Shown here: positions 20,785-35,700 of the stretch, piece by piece
How positions within the stretch are numbered: the stretch's first letter is position 1
Layout of the letters: each line of letters starts with the position of its first letter
Assembly (NCBI GenBank): GCA_032718475.1
Contig: JAUCBJ010003066.1
Coordinates: forward strand, 1-64,000
Direction: 5' to 3'
DNA length: 64,000 bases
From: Nemertoderma westbladi
Lineage: Eukaryota > Xenacoelomorpha > Nemertodermatida > Nemertodermatidae
Position numbers and translations under genes: made by a program
Notes under the pieces: generated by a model
Told to the model about the DNA's origin: nothing
Database searches by the model: none
Seen by the model: only the letters and a program-made list of their open reading frames with translations

Positions 20785-23700
20785 CTGTAGGAAACAATAT
20801 AAAACAATGTCTGTGAGCCGCGCCACTCTATAGGAAACAATATAAAACAATGTCTGTGAGCCACTCTATAGGAAACAATATAAAACAATGTCTGTGAGCC
20901 ACTCTATAGGAAACAATATAAAACAATGTCTGTGAGCCGCGCCACTCTATAGGAAACAATATAAAACAATGTCTGTGAGCCGCGCCACTCTATAGGAAAC
21001 AATATAAAACAATGTCTGTGAGCCGCGCCACTCTATAGGAAACAATATAAAACAATGTCTGTGAGCCACTCTGTAGGAAACAATATAAAACAATGTCCGA
21101 GTGCCACTCTATAGGAAACAATATAAAACAATGTCTGTGAGCCACTCTATAGGAAACAATATAAAACAATGTCTGTGAGCCACTCTATAGGAAACAATAT
21201 AAAACAATGTCTGTGAGCCACTCTATAGGAAACAATATAAAACAATGTCTGTGAGCCGCGCCACTCTATAGGAAACAATATAAAACAATGTCTGTGAGCC
21301 ACTCTGTAGGAAACAATATAAAACAATGTCCGAGTGCCACTCTATAGGAAACAATATAAAACAATGTCTGTGAGCCACTCTATAGGAAACAATATAAAAC
21401 AATGTCTGTGAGCCACTCTATAGGAAACAATATAAAACAATGTCTGTGAGCCACTCTATAGGAAACAATATAAAACAATGTCTGTGAGCCACTCTATAGG
21501 AAACAATATAAAACAATGTCTGTGAGCCACTCTATAGGAAACAATATAAAACAATGTCCGAGAGCCACTCTGTAGGAAACAATATAAAACAATGTCCGAG
21601 TGCCACTCTATAGGAAACAATATAAAACAATGTCTGTGAGCCACTCTATAGGAAACAATATAAAACAATGTCTGTGAGCCACTCTATAGGAAACAATATA
21701 AAACAATGTCTGTGAGCCGCGCCACTCTATAGGAAACAATATAAAACAATGTCTGTGAGCCGCGCCACTCTATAGGAAACAATATAAAACAATGTCTGTG
21801 AGCCGCGCCACTCTATAGGAAACAATATAAAACAATGTCTGTGAGCCGCGCCACTCTATAGGAAACAATATAAAACAATGTCTGTGAGCCGCGCCACTCT
21901 ATAGGAAACAATATTAAACAGTGTCTGTGAGCCGCGCCACTCTATAGGAAACAATATAAAACAATGTCTGTGAGCCACTCTATAGGAAACAATATAAAAC
22001 AATGTCTGTGAGCCGCGCCACTCTATAGGAAACAATATAAAACAATGTCTGTGAGCCACTCTATAGGAAACAATATAAAACAATGTCTGTGAGCCGCGCC
22101 ACTCTATAGGAAACAATATAAAACAATGTCTGTGAGCCGCGCCACTCTATAGGAAACAATATAAAACAATGTCTGTGAGCCACTCTATAGGAAACAATAC
22201 AAAACAATGTCTGTGAGCAGCGCCACTCTATAGGAAACAATATAAAACAATGTCTATGAGCCGCGCCACTCTATAGGAAACAATATAAAACAATGTCTGT
22301 GAGCCACTCTATAGGAAACAATATAAAACAACGTCTGTGAGCCGCGCCACTCTATAGGAAACAATATAAAACAATGTCTGTGAGCCGCGCCACTCTATAG
22401 GAAACAATATAAAACAATGTCTGTGAGCCGCGCCACTCTATAGGAAACAATATAAAACAATGTCTGTGAGCCGCGCCACTCTATAGGAAACAATATAAAA
22501 CAATGTCTGTGAGCCACTCTATAGGAAACAATATAAAACAATGTCTGTGAGCCGCGCCACTCTATAGGAAACAATATAAAACAATGTCTGTGAGCCACTC
22601 TATAGGAAACAATATAAAACAATGTCTGTGAACCACTCTATAGGAAACAATATAAAACAATGTCTGTGAGCCGCGCCACTCTATAGGAAACAATATAAAA
22701 CAATGACTGTGAGCCACTCTATATGAAACAATATAAAACAATGACTGTGAGCCACTCTATAGGAAACAATATAAAACAATGTCTGTGAGCCGCGCCACTC
22801 TATATGAAACAATATAAAACAATGACTGTGAGCCACTCTATAGGAAACAATACAAAACAATGTCTGTGAGCCATTCTATAGGAAACAATATAAAACAATG
22901 TCTGTGAACCACTCTATAGGAAACAATATAAAACAATGTCTGTGAGCCACTCTATAGGAAACAATATAAAACAATGTCTGTGAGCCGCGCCACTCTATAG
23001 GAAACAATATAAAACAATGTCTGTGAGCCACTCTATAGGAAACAATATAAAACAATGTCTGTGAGTCGCGCCACTGTATAGGAAACAATATAAAACAATG
23101 TCTGTGAGTCGCGCCACTGTATAGGAAACAATATAAAACAATGTCTGTGAGCCACTCTATAGGAAACAATATAAAACAATGTCTGTGAGTCGCGCCACTG
23201 TATAGGAAACAATATAAAACAATGTCTGTGAGTCGCGCCACTGTATAGGAAACAATATAAAACAATGTATGTGAGCCGCGCCACTCTATAGGAAACAATA
23301 TAAAACAATGTCTGTGAGCCGCGCCACTGTATAGGAAACAATATAAAACAATGTCTGTGAGTCGCGCCACTGTATAGGAAACAATATAAAACAATGTCTG
23401 TGAGCCGCGCCACTCTATAGGAAACAATATAAAACAATGACTGTGAGCCACTCTATAGGAAACAATATAAAACAATGTCTGTGAGTCGCGCCACTGTATA
23501 GGAAACAATATAAAACAATGTCTGTGAGTCGCGCCACTGTATAGGAAACAATATAAAACAATGTATGTGAGCCGCGCCACTCTATAGGAAACAATATAAA
23601 ACAATGTCTGTGAGCCGCGCCACTGTATAGGAAACAATATAAAACAATGTCTGTGAGTCGCGCCACTGTATAGGAAACAATATAAAACAATGTCTGTGAG

Positions 23701-26700
23701 TCGCGCCACTGTATAGGAAACAATATAAAACAATGTATGTGAGCCGCGCCACTCTATAGCAAACAATATAAAACAATGTCTGTGAGCCGCGCCACTCTAT
23801 AGGAAACAATATAAAACAATGTCCGAGTGCCACTCTATAAGAAACAATATAAAACAGTGTCTGTGAGTCGCGCCACTGTATAGGAAACAATATAAAACAA
23901 TGTCTGTGAGCCGCGCCACTGTATAGGAAACAATATAAAACAATGTCTGTGAGCCACTCTATAGGAAACAATATAAAACAATGTCTGTGAGTCGCGCCAC
24001 TGTATAGGAAACAATATAAAACAATGTCTGTGAGTCGCGCCACTGTATAGGAAACAATATAAAACAATGTCTGTGAGCCACTCTATAGGAAACAATATAA
24101 AACAATGTCTGTGAGTCGCGCCACTGTATAGGAAACAATATAAAACAATGTCTGTGAGTCGCGCCACTGTATAGGAAACAATATAAAACAATGTATGTGA
24201 GCCGCGCCACTCTATAGGAAACAATATAAAACAATGTCTGTGAGCCGCGCCACTGTATAGGAAACAATATAAAACAATGTCTGTGAGTCGCGCCACTGTA
24301 TAGGAAACAATATAAAACAATGTCTGTGAGTCGCGCCACTGTATAGGAAACAATATAAAACAATGTCTGTGAGCCACTCTATAGGAAACAATATAAAACA
24401 ATGTCTGTGAGCCGCGCCACTGTATAGGAAACAATATAAAACAATGTCTGTGAGTCGCGCCACTGTATAGGAAACAATATAAAACAATATCTGTGAGCCG
24501 CGCCACTCTATAGGAAACAATATAAAACAATGTCTGTGAGCCACTCTATAGGAAACAATATAAAACAATGTCCGAGGGCCACTCTATAGGAAACAATATA
24601 AAACAATGTCTGTGAGCCGCGCCACTCTATAGGAAACAATATAAAACAATGTCTGTGAGCCGCGCCACTCTATAGGAAACAATATAAAACAATGTCTGTG
24701 AGCCGCGCCACTCTATAGGAAACAATATAAAACAATGTTTGTGAGCCGCGCCACTGTATAGGAAACAATATAAAACAATGTCTGTGAGCCGCGCCACTGT
24801 ATAGGAAACAATATAAAACAATGTCTGTGAGCCACTCTATAGGAAACAATATAAAACAATGTCTGTGAGCCGAGCCACTCTATAGGAAACAATATAAAAC
24901 AATGTCAGTGAGCCGCGCCACTCTATAGGAAACAATATAAAACAATGTCCGAGTGCCACTCTATAGGAAACAATATAAAACAATGTCTGTGAGCCGAGCC
25001 ACTCTATAGGAAACAATATAAAACAATGTCAGTGAGCCGCGCCACTCTATAGGAAACAATATAAAACAATGTCCGAGTGCCACTCTATAGGAAACAATAT
25101 AAAACAATGTCTGTGAGCCGCGCCACTCTATAGGAAACAATATAAAACAATGTCTGTGAGCCGCGCCACTCTATAGGAAACAATATAAAACAATGACTGT
25201 GAGCCACTCTATAGGAAACAATATAAAACAATGTCTGTGAGCCGAGCCACTCTATAGGAAACAATATAAAACAATGTCTGTGAGCCGCGCCACTCTATAG
25301 GAAACAATATAAAACAATGTCTGTGAGCCACTCTATAGGAAACAATATAAAACAATGTCTGTGAGCCGCGCCACTCTATAGGAAACAATATAAAACAATG
25401 TCTGTGAGCCGCTCTATAGGAAACAATATAAAACAATGTCTGTGAGCCACTCTATAGGAAACAATATAAAACAATGACTGTGAGCCACTCTATAGGAAAC
25501 AATATAAAACAATGTCTGTGAGTTGCGCCACTGTATAGGAAACAATATAAAACAATGTCTGTGAGCCGCGCCACTCTATAGGAAACAATATAAAACAATG
25601 TCTGTGAGTCGCGCCACTCTATAGGAAACAATATAAAACAATGTCTGTGAGTCGCGCCACTGTATAGGAAACAATATAAAACAATGTCTGTGAGCCGCGC
25701 CACTGTATAGGAAACAATATAAAACAATGTCTGTGAGCCGCGCCACTGTATAGGAAACAATATAAAACAATGTCTGTGAGCCACTCTATAGGAAACAATA
25801 TAAAACAATGTCTGTGAGCCGCGCCACTCTATAGGAAACAATATAAAACAATGTCCGAGGGCCACTCTATAGGAAACAATATAAAACAATGTCTGTGAGC
25901 CACTCTATAGGAAACAATATAAAACAATGTCTGTGAGCCACTCTATAGGAAACAATATAAAACAATGTCTGTGAGTCGCGCCACTGTATAGGAAACAATA
26001 TAAAACAATGTCTGTGAGCCGCGCCACTCTATAGGAAACAATATAAAACAATGTCTGTGAGCCGCGCCACTCTATAGGAAACAATATAAAACAATGACTG
26101 TGAGCCACTCTATAGGAAACAATATAAAACAATGTCTGTGAGTTGCGCCACTGTATAGGAAACAATATAAAACAATGTCTGTGAGCCGCGCCACTCTATA
26201 GGAAACAATATAAAACAATGTCTGTGAGTCGCGCCACTCTATAGGAAACAATATAAAACAATGTCTGTGAGTCGCGCCACTGTATAGGAAACAATATAAA
26301 ACAATGTCTGTGAGCCGCGCCACTGTATAGGAAACAATATAAAACAATGTCTGTGAGCCACTCTATAGGAAACAATATAAAACAATGTCTGTGAGCCGAG
26401 CCACTCTATAGGAAACAATATAAAACAATGTCTGTGAGCCACTCTATAGGAAACAATATAAAACAATGTCTGTGAGTCGCGCCACTGTATAGGAAACAAT
26501 ATAAAACAATGTCTGTGAGCCGCGCCACTGTATAGGAAACAATATAAAACAATGTCTGTGAGTCGCGCCACTGTATAGGAAACAATATAAAACAATGTCT
26601 GTGAGCCGCGCCACTCTATAGGAAACAATATAAAACAATGTCTGTGAGCCGCGCCACTCTATAGGAAACAATATAAAACAATGTCTGTGAGCCGCGCCAC

Positions 26701-29700
26701 TCTATAGGAAACAATATAAAACAATGTCTGTGAGCCGCGCCACTCTATAGGAAACAATATAAAACAATGTCTGTGAGCCACTCTATAGGAAACAATATAA
26801 AACAATGTCAGTGAGCCATTCTATAGGAAACAATATAAAACAATGTATGTGAGCCACTCTATAGGAAACAATATAAAACAATGTCTGTGAGCCGCGCCAC
26901 TGTATAGGAAACAATATAAAACAATGTCTGTGAGCCACTCTATAGGAAACAATATAAAACAATGTCTGTGAGCCACTCTATAGGAAACAATATAAAACAA
27001 TGTCAGTGAGCCATTCTATAGGAAACAATATAAAACAATGTATGTGAGCCACTCTATAGGAAACAATATAAAACAATGTCTGTGAGCCGCGCCACTGTAT
27101 AGGAAACAATATAAAACAATGTCTGTGAGTCACTCTATAGGAAACAATATAAAACAATGACTGTGAGCCACTCTATAGGAAACAATATAAAACAATGTCT
27201 GTGAGCCACTCTATAGGAAACAATATAAAACAATGTCTGTGAACCGCGCCACTCTATAGGAAACAATATAAAACAATGTCTGTGAACCGCGCCACTCTAT
27301 AGGAAACAATATAAAACAATGTCTGTGAGCCACTCTATAGGAAACAATATAAAACAATGTCTGTGAGCCACTCTATAAGAAACAATATAAAACAATGTCT
27401 GTGAGCCGCGCCACTCTATAGGAAACAATATAAAACAATGTCTGTGAGCCACTCTATAGGAAACAATATAAAACAATGTCTGTGAGTCACTCTATAGGAA
27501 ACAATATAAAACAATGTCTGTGAATCACTCTATAGGAAACAATATAAAACAATGACTGTGAGCCACTCTATAGGAAACAATATAAAACAATGTCTGTGAG
27601 CCACTCTATAGGAAACAATATAAAACAATGTCTGTGAACCACTCTATAGGAAACAATATAAAACAATGTCTGTGAGCCACTCTATAGGAAACAATATAAA
27701 ACAATGTCTGTGAGCCGCGCCACTCTATAGGAAACAATATAAAACAATGTCTGTGAGCCACTCTATAGGAAACAATATAAAACAATGTCCGAGTGCCACT
27801 CTATAGGAAACAATATAAAACAATGTCTGTGAGCCACTCTATAGGAAACAATATAAAACAATGTCTGTGAGCCGCGCCACTCTATAGGAAACAATATAAA
27901 ACAATGTCTGTGAGCCACTCTATAGGAAACAATATAAAACAATGTCTGTGAGCCGCGCCACTCTATAGGAAACAATATAAAACAATGTCTGTGAGCCACT
28001 CTATAGGAAACAATATAAAACAATGTCTGTGAGCCGCGCCACTCTATAGGAAACAATATAAAACAATGTCTGTGAGCCACTCTATAGGAAACAATATAAA
28101 ACAATGTCTGTGAGCCGCGCCACTCTATAGGAAACAATATAAAACAATGTCTGTGAGCCGCGCCACTCTATAGGAAACAATATAAAACAATGTCTGTGAG
28201 CCACTCTATAGGAAACAATACAAAACAATGTCTGTGAGCAGCGCCACTCTATAGGAAACAATATAAAACAATGTCTATGAGCCGCGCCACTCTATAGGAA
28301 ACAATATAAAACAATGTCTGTGAGCCACTCTATAGGAAACAATATAAAACAACGTCTGTGAGCCGCGCCACTCTATAGGAAACAATATAAAACAATGTCT
28401 GTGAGCCGCGCCACTCTATAGGAAACAATATAAAACAATGTCTGTGAGCCGCGCCACTCTATAGGAAACAATATAAAACAATGTCTGTGAGCCGCGCCAC
28501 TCTATAGGAAACAATATAAAACAATGTCTGTGAGCCACTCTATAGGAAACAATATAAAACAATGTCTGTGAGCCGCGCCACTCTATAGGAAACAATATAA
28601 AACAATGTCTGCGAGCCACTCTATAGGAAACAACATAAAACAATGTCTGTGAACCACTCTATAGGAAACAATATAAAACAATGTCTGTGAGCCGCGCCAC
28701 TCTATAGGAAACAATATAAAACAATGACTGTGAGCCACTCTATATGAAACAATATAAAACAATGACTGTGAGCCACTCTATAGGAAACAATATAAAACAA
28801 TGTCTGTGAGCCGCGCCACTCTATATGAAACAATATAAAACAATGACTGTGAGCCACTCTATAGGAAACAATACAAAACAATGTCTGTGAGCCATTCTAT
28901 AGGAAACAATATAAAACAATGTCTGTGAACCACTCTATAGGAAACAATATAAAACAATGTCTGTGAGCCACTCTATAGGAAACAATATAAAACAATGTCT
29001 GTGAGCCGCGCCACTCTATAGGAAACAATATAAAACAATGTCTGTGAGCCACTCTATAGGAAACAATATAAAACAATGTCTGTGAGTCGCGCCACTGTAT
29101 AGGAAACAATATAAAACAATGTCTGTGAGTCGCGCCACTGTATAGGAAACAATATAAAACAATGTCTGTGAGCCACTCTATAGGAAACAATATAAAACAA
29201 TGTCTGTGAGTCGCGCCACTGTATAGGAAACAATATAAAACAATGTCTGTGAGTCGCGCCACTGTATAGGAAACAATATAAAACAATGTATGTGAGCCGC
29301 GCCACTCTATAGGAAACAATATAAAACAATGTCTGTGAGCCGCGCCACTGTATAGGAAACAATATAAAACAATGTCTGTGAGTCGCGCCACTGTATAGGA
29401 AACAATATAAAACAATGTCTGTGAGCCGCGCCACTCTATAGGAAACAATATAAAACAATGACTGTGAGCCACTCTATAGGAAACAATATAAAACAATGTC
29501 TGTGAGTCGAGCCACTGTATAGGAAACAATATAAAACAATGTCTGTGAGTCGCGCCACTGTATAGGAAACAATATAAAACAATGTATGTGAGCCGCGCCA
29601 CTCTATAGGAAACAATATAAAACAATGTCTGTGAGCCGCGCCACTGTATAGGAAACAATATAAAACAATGTCTGTGAGTCGCGCCACTGTATAGGAAACA

Positions 29701-32700
29701 ATATAAAACAATGTCTGTGAGTCGCGCCACTGTATAGGAAACAATATAAAACAATGTATGTGAGCCGCGCCACTCTATAGCAAACAATATAAAACAATGT
29801 CTGTGAGCCGCGCCACTCTATAGGAAACAATATAAAACAATGTCCGAGTGCCACTCTATAAGAAACAATATAAAACAGTGTCTGTGAGTCGCGCCACTGT
29901 ATAGGAAACAATATAAAACAATGTCTGTGAGCCGCGCCACTGTATAGGAAACAATATAAAACAATGTCTGTGAGCCACTCTATAGGAAACAATATAAAAC
30001 AATGTCTGTGAGTCGCGCCACTGTATAGGAAACAATATAAAACAATGTCTGTGAGTCGCGCCACTGTATAGGAAACAATATAAAACAATGTCTGTGAGCC
30101 ACTCTATAGGAAACAATATAAAACAATGTCTGTGAGTCGCGCCACTGTATAGGAAACAATATAAAACAATGTCTGTGAGTCGCGCCACTGTATAGGAAAC
30201 AATATAAAACAATGTATGTGAGCCGCGCCACTCTATAGGAAACAATATAAAACAATGTCTGTGAGCCGCGCCACTGTATAGGAAACAATATAAAACAATG
30301 TCTGTGAGTCGCGCCACTGTATAGGAAACAATATAAAACAATGTCTGTGAGTCGCGCCACTGTATAGGAAACAATATAAAACAATGTCTGTGAGCCACTC
30401 TATAGGAAACAATATAAAACAATGTCTGTGAGCCGCGCCACTGTATAGGAAACAATATAAAACAATGTCTGTGAGTCGCGCCACTGTATAGGAAACAATA
30501 TAAAACAATATCTGTGAGCCGCGCCACTCTATAGGAAACAATATAAAACAATGTCTGTGAGCCACTCTATAGGAAACAATATAAAACAATGTCTGTGAGC
30601 CACTCTATAGGAAACAATATAAAACAATGTCCGAGGGCCACTCTATAGGAAACAATATAAAACAATGTCTGTGAGCCGCGCCACTCTATAGGAAACAATA
30701 TAAAACAATGTCTGTGAGCCGCGCCACTCTATAGGAAACAATATAAAACAATGTCTGTGAGCCGCGCCACTCTATAGGAAACAATATAAAACAATGTTTG
30801 TGAGCCGCGCCACTGTATAGGAAACAATATAAAACAATGTCTGTGAGCCGCGCCACTGTATAGGAAACAATATAAAACAATGTCTGTGAGCCACTCTATA
30901 GGAAACAATATAAAACAATGTCTGTGAGCCGAGCCACTCTATAGGAAACAATATAAAACAATGTCAGTGAGCCGCGCCACTCTATAGGAAACAATATAAA
31001 ACAATGTCCGAGTGCCACTCTATAGGAAACAATATAAAACAATGTCTGTGAGCCGAGCCACTCTATAGGAAACAATATAAAACAATGTCAGTGAGCCGCG
31101 CCACTCTATAGGAAACAATATAAAACAATGTCCGAGTGCCACTCTATAGGAAACAATATAAAACAATGTCTGTGAGCCGCGCCACTCTATAGGAAACAAT
31201 ATAAAACAATGTCTGTGAGCCGCGCCACTCTATAGGAAACAATATAAAACAATGACTGTGAGCCACTCTATAGGAAACAATATAAAACAATGTCTGTGAG
31301 CCGAGCCACTCTATAGGAAACAATATAAAACAATGTCTGTGAGCCGCGCCACTCTATAGGAAACAATATAAAACAATGTCTGTGAGCCACTCTATAGGAA
31401 ACAATATAAAACAATGTCTGTGAGCCGCGCCACTCTATAGGAAACAATATAAAACAATGTCTGTGAGCCGCTCTATAGGAAACAATATAAAACAATGTCT
31501 GTGAGCCACTCTATAGGAAACAATATAAAACAATGACTGTGAGCCACTCTATAGGAAACAATATAAAACAATGTCTGTGAGTTGCGCCACTGTATAGGAA
31601 ACAATATAAAACAATGTCTGTGAGCCGCGCCACTCTATAGGAAACAATATAAAACAATGTCTGTGAGTCGCGCCACTCTATAGGAAACAATATAAAACAA
31701 TGTCTGTGAGTCGCGCCACTGTATAGGAAACAATATAAAACAATGTCTGTGAGCCGCGCCACTGTATAGGAAACAATATAAAACAATGTCTGTGAGCCGC
31801 GCCACTGTATAGGAAACAATATAAAACAATGTCTGTGAGCCACTCTATAGGAAACAATATAAAACAATGTCTGTGAGCCGCGCCACTCTATAGGAAACAA
31901 TATAAAACAATGTCCGAGGGCCACTCTATAGGAAACAATATAAAACAATGTCTGTGAGCCACTCTATAGGAAACAATATAAAACAATGTCTGTGAGCCAC
32001 TCTATAGGAAACAATATAAAACAATGTCTGTGAGTCGCGCCACTGTATAGGAAACAATATAAAACAATGTCTGTGAGCCGCGCCACTCTATAGGAAACAA
32101 TATAAAACAATGTCTGTGAGCCGCGCCACTCTATAGGAAACAATATAAAACAATGACTGTGAGCCACTCTATAGGAAACAATATAAAACAATGTCTGTGA
32201 GTTGCGCCACTGTATAGGAAACAATATAAAACAATGTCTGTGAGCCGCGCCACTCTATAGGAAACAATATAAAACAATGTCTGTGAGTCGCGCCACTCTA
32301 TAGGAAACAATATAAAACAATGTCTGTGAGTCGCGCCACTGTATAGGAAACAATATAAAACAATGTCTGTGAGCCGCGCCACTGTATAGGAAACAATATA
32401 AAACAATGTCTGTGAGCCGCGCCACTGTATAGGAAACAATATAAAACAATGTCTGTGAGCCACTCTATAGGAAACAATATAAAACAATGTCTGTGAGCCG
32501 CGCCACTCTATAGGAAACAATATAAAACAATGTCCGAGGGCCACTCTATAGGAAACAATATAAAACAATGTCTGTGAGCCACTCTATAGGAAACAATATA
32601 AAACAATGTCTGTGAGCCACTCTATAGGAAACAATATAAAACAATGTCTGTGAGTCGCGCCACTGCATAGGAAACAATATAAAACAATGTCTGTGAGCCG

Positions 32701-35700
32701 CGCCACTCTATAGGAAACAATATAAAACAATGTCTGTGAGCCGCGCCACTCTATAGGAAACAATATAAAACAATGACTGTGAGCCACTCTATAGGAAACA
32801 ATATAAAACAATGTCTGTGAGTTGCGCCACTGTATAGGAAACAATATAAAACAATGTCTGTGAGCCGCGCCACTCTATAGGAAACAATATAAAACAATGT
32901 CTGTGAGTCGCGCCACTCTATAGGAAACAATATAAAACAATGTCTGTGAGTCGCGCCACTGTATAGGAAACAATATAAAACAATGTCTGTGAGCCGCGCC
33001 ACTGTATAGGAAACAATATAAAACAATGTCTGTGAGCCGCGCCACTGTATAGGAAACAATATAAAACAATGTCTGTGAGCCACTCTATAGGAAACAATAT
33101 AAAACAATGTCTGTGAGCCGAGCCACTCTATAGGAAACAATATAAAACAATGTCTGTGAGCCACTCTATAGGAAACAATATAAAACAATGTCTGTGAGTC
33201 GCGCCACTGTATAGGAAACAATATAAAACAATGTCTGTGAGCCGCGCCACTGTATAGGAAACAATATAAAACAATGTCTGTGAGCCACTCTATAGGAAAC
33301 AATATAAAACAATGTCTGTGAGCCGCGCCACTCTATAGGAAACAATATAAAACAATGTCTGTGAGCCGCGCCACTCTATAGGAAACAATATAAAACAATG
33401 TCTGTGAGCCGCGCCACTCTATAGGAAACAATATAAAACAATGTCTGTGAGCCGCGCCACTCTATAGGAAACAATATAAAACAATGTCTGTGAGCCACTC
33501 TATAGGAAACAATATAAAACAATGTCAGTGAGCCATTCTATAGGAAACAATATAAAACAATGTATGTGAGCCACTCTATAGGAAACAATATAAAACAATG
33601 TCTGTGAGCCGCGCCACTGTATAGGAAACAATATAAAACAATGTCTGTGAGCCACTCTATAGAAAACAATATAAAACAATGTCTGTGAGCCACTCTATAG
33701 GAAACAATATAAAACAATGTCAGTGAGCCATTCTATAGGAAACAATATAAAACAATGTATGTGAGCCACTCTATAGGAAACAATATAAAACAATGTCTGT
33801 GAGCCGCGCCACTGTATAGGAAACAATATAAAACAATGTCTGTGAGTCACTCTATAGGAAACAATATAAAACAATGACTGTGAGCCACTCTATAGGAAAC
33901 AATATAAAACAATGTCTGTGAGCCACTCTATAGGAAACAATATAAAACAATGTCTGTGAACCGCGCCACTCTATAGGAAACAATATAAAACAATGTCTGT
34001 GCACCGCGCCACTCTATAGGAAACAATATAAAACAATGTCTGTGAGCCACTCTATAGGAAACAATATAAAACAATGTCTGTGAGCCACTCTATAAGAAAC
34101 AATATAAAACAATGTCTGTGAGCCGCGCCACTCTATAGGAAACAATATAAAACAATGTCTGTGAGCCACTCTATAGGAAACAATATAAAACAATGTCTGT
34201 GAGTCACTCTATAGGAAACAATATAAAACAATGTCTGTGAATCACTCTATAGGAAACAATATAAAACAATGACTGTGAGCCACTCTATAGGAAACAATAT
34301 AAAACAATGTCTGTGAGCCACTCTATAGGAAACAATATAAAACAATGTCTGTGAACCACTCTATAGGAAACAATATAAAACAATGTCTGTGAGCCACTCT
34401 ATAGGAAACAATATAAAACAATGTCTGTGAGCCGCGCCACTCTATAGGAAACAATATAAAACAATGTCTGTGAGCCACTCTATAGGAAACAATATAAAAC
34501 AATGTCCGAGTGCCACTCTATAGGAAACAATATAAAACAATGTCTGTGAGCCACTCTATAGGAAACAATATAAAACAATGTCTGTGAGCCACTCTATAGG
34601 AAACAATATAAAACAATGTCTGTGAGCCACTCTATAGGAAACAATATAAAACAATGTCTGTGAGCCACTCTATAGGAAACAATATAAAACAATGTCTGTG
34701 AGCCGCGCCACTCTATAGGAAACAATATAAAACAATGTCTGTGAGCCACTCTATAGGAAACAATATAAAACAATGACTGTGAGCCGCGCCATTCTATAGG
34801 AAACAATATAAAACAATGTCTGTGAGCCACTCTATAGGAAACAATATAAAACAATGTCTGTGAGCCACTCTATAGGAAACAATATAAAACAATGACTGTG
34901 AGCCACTCTATAGGAAACAATATAAAACAATGTCTGTGGGCCACTCTATAGGAAACAATAGAAAACAATGTCTGTGAGCCACTCTATAGGAAACAATATA
35001 AAACAATGTCTGTGAGCCACTCTATAGGAAACAATATAAAACAATGTCTGTGGGCCACTCTATAGGAAACAATATAAAACAATGTCTGTGAGCCACTCTA
35101 TAGGAAACAATATAAAACAATGTCCGAGTGCCACTCTATAGGAAACAATATAAAACAATGTCTGTGAGCCACTCTATAGGAAACAATATAAAACAATGTC
35201 TGTGAGCCACTCTATAGGAAACAATATAAAACAATGTCCGAGTGCCACTCTATAGGAAACAATATAAAACAATGTCTGTGAGCCACTCTATAGGAAACAA
35301 TATAAAACAATGTCTGTGAGCCACTCTATAGGAAACAATATAAAACAATGACTGTGAGCCACTCTATAGGAAACAATATAAAACAATGTCTGTGAGCCAC
35401 TCTATAGGAAACAATATAAAACAATGTCTGTGAGCCGCGCCACTCTATAGGAAACAATATAAAACAATGTCTGTGAGCCACTCTATAGGAAGCAATATAA
35501 AACAATGTCTGTGAGCCACTCTATAGGAAACAATATAAAACAATGACTGTGAGCCATTCTATAGGAAACAATATAAAACAATGTCTGTGAGCCGCTCTAT
35601 AGGAAACAATATAAAACAATGTATGTCTGTGAGCCGCGCCACTCTATAGGAAACAATATAAAACAATGTCCGAGTGCCACTCTATAGGAAACAATATAAA

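Noticed and set aside
22876-33302. Many 60-296-codon minus-strand frames (FYIVSYRVA/CFILFPIEW type)
   Set aside because: By-products of the 38/43-bp array in POLR3C intron 4; they end at the CTATAG of a unit and have no start or domain context.
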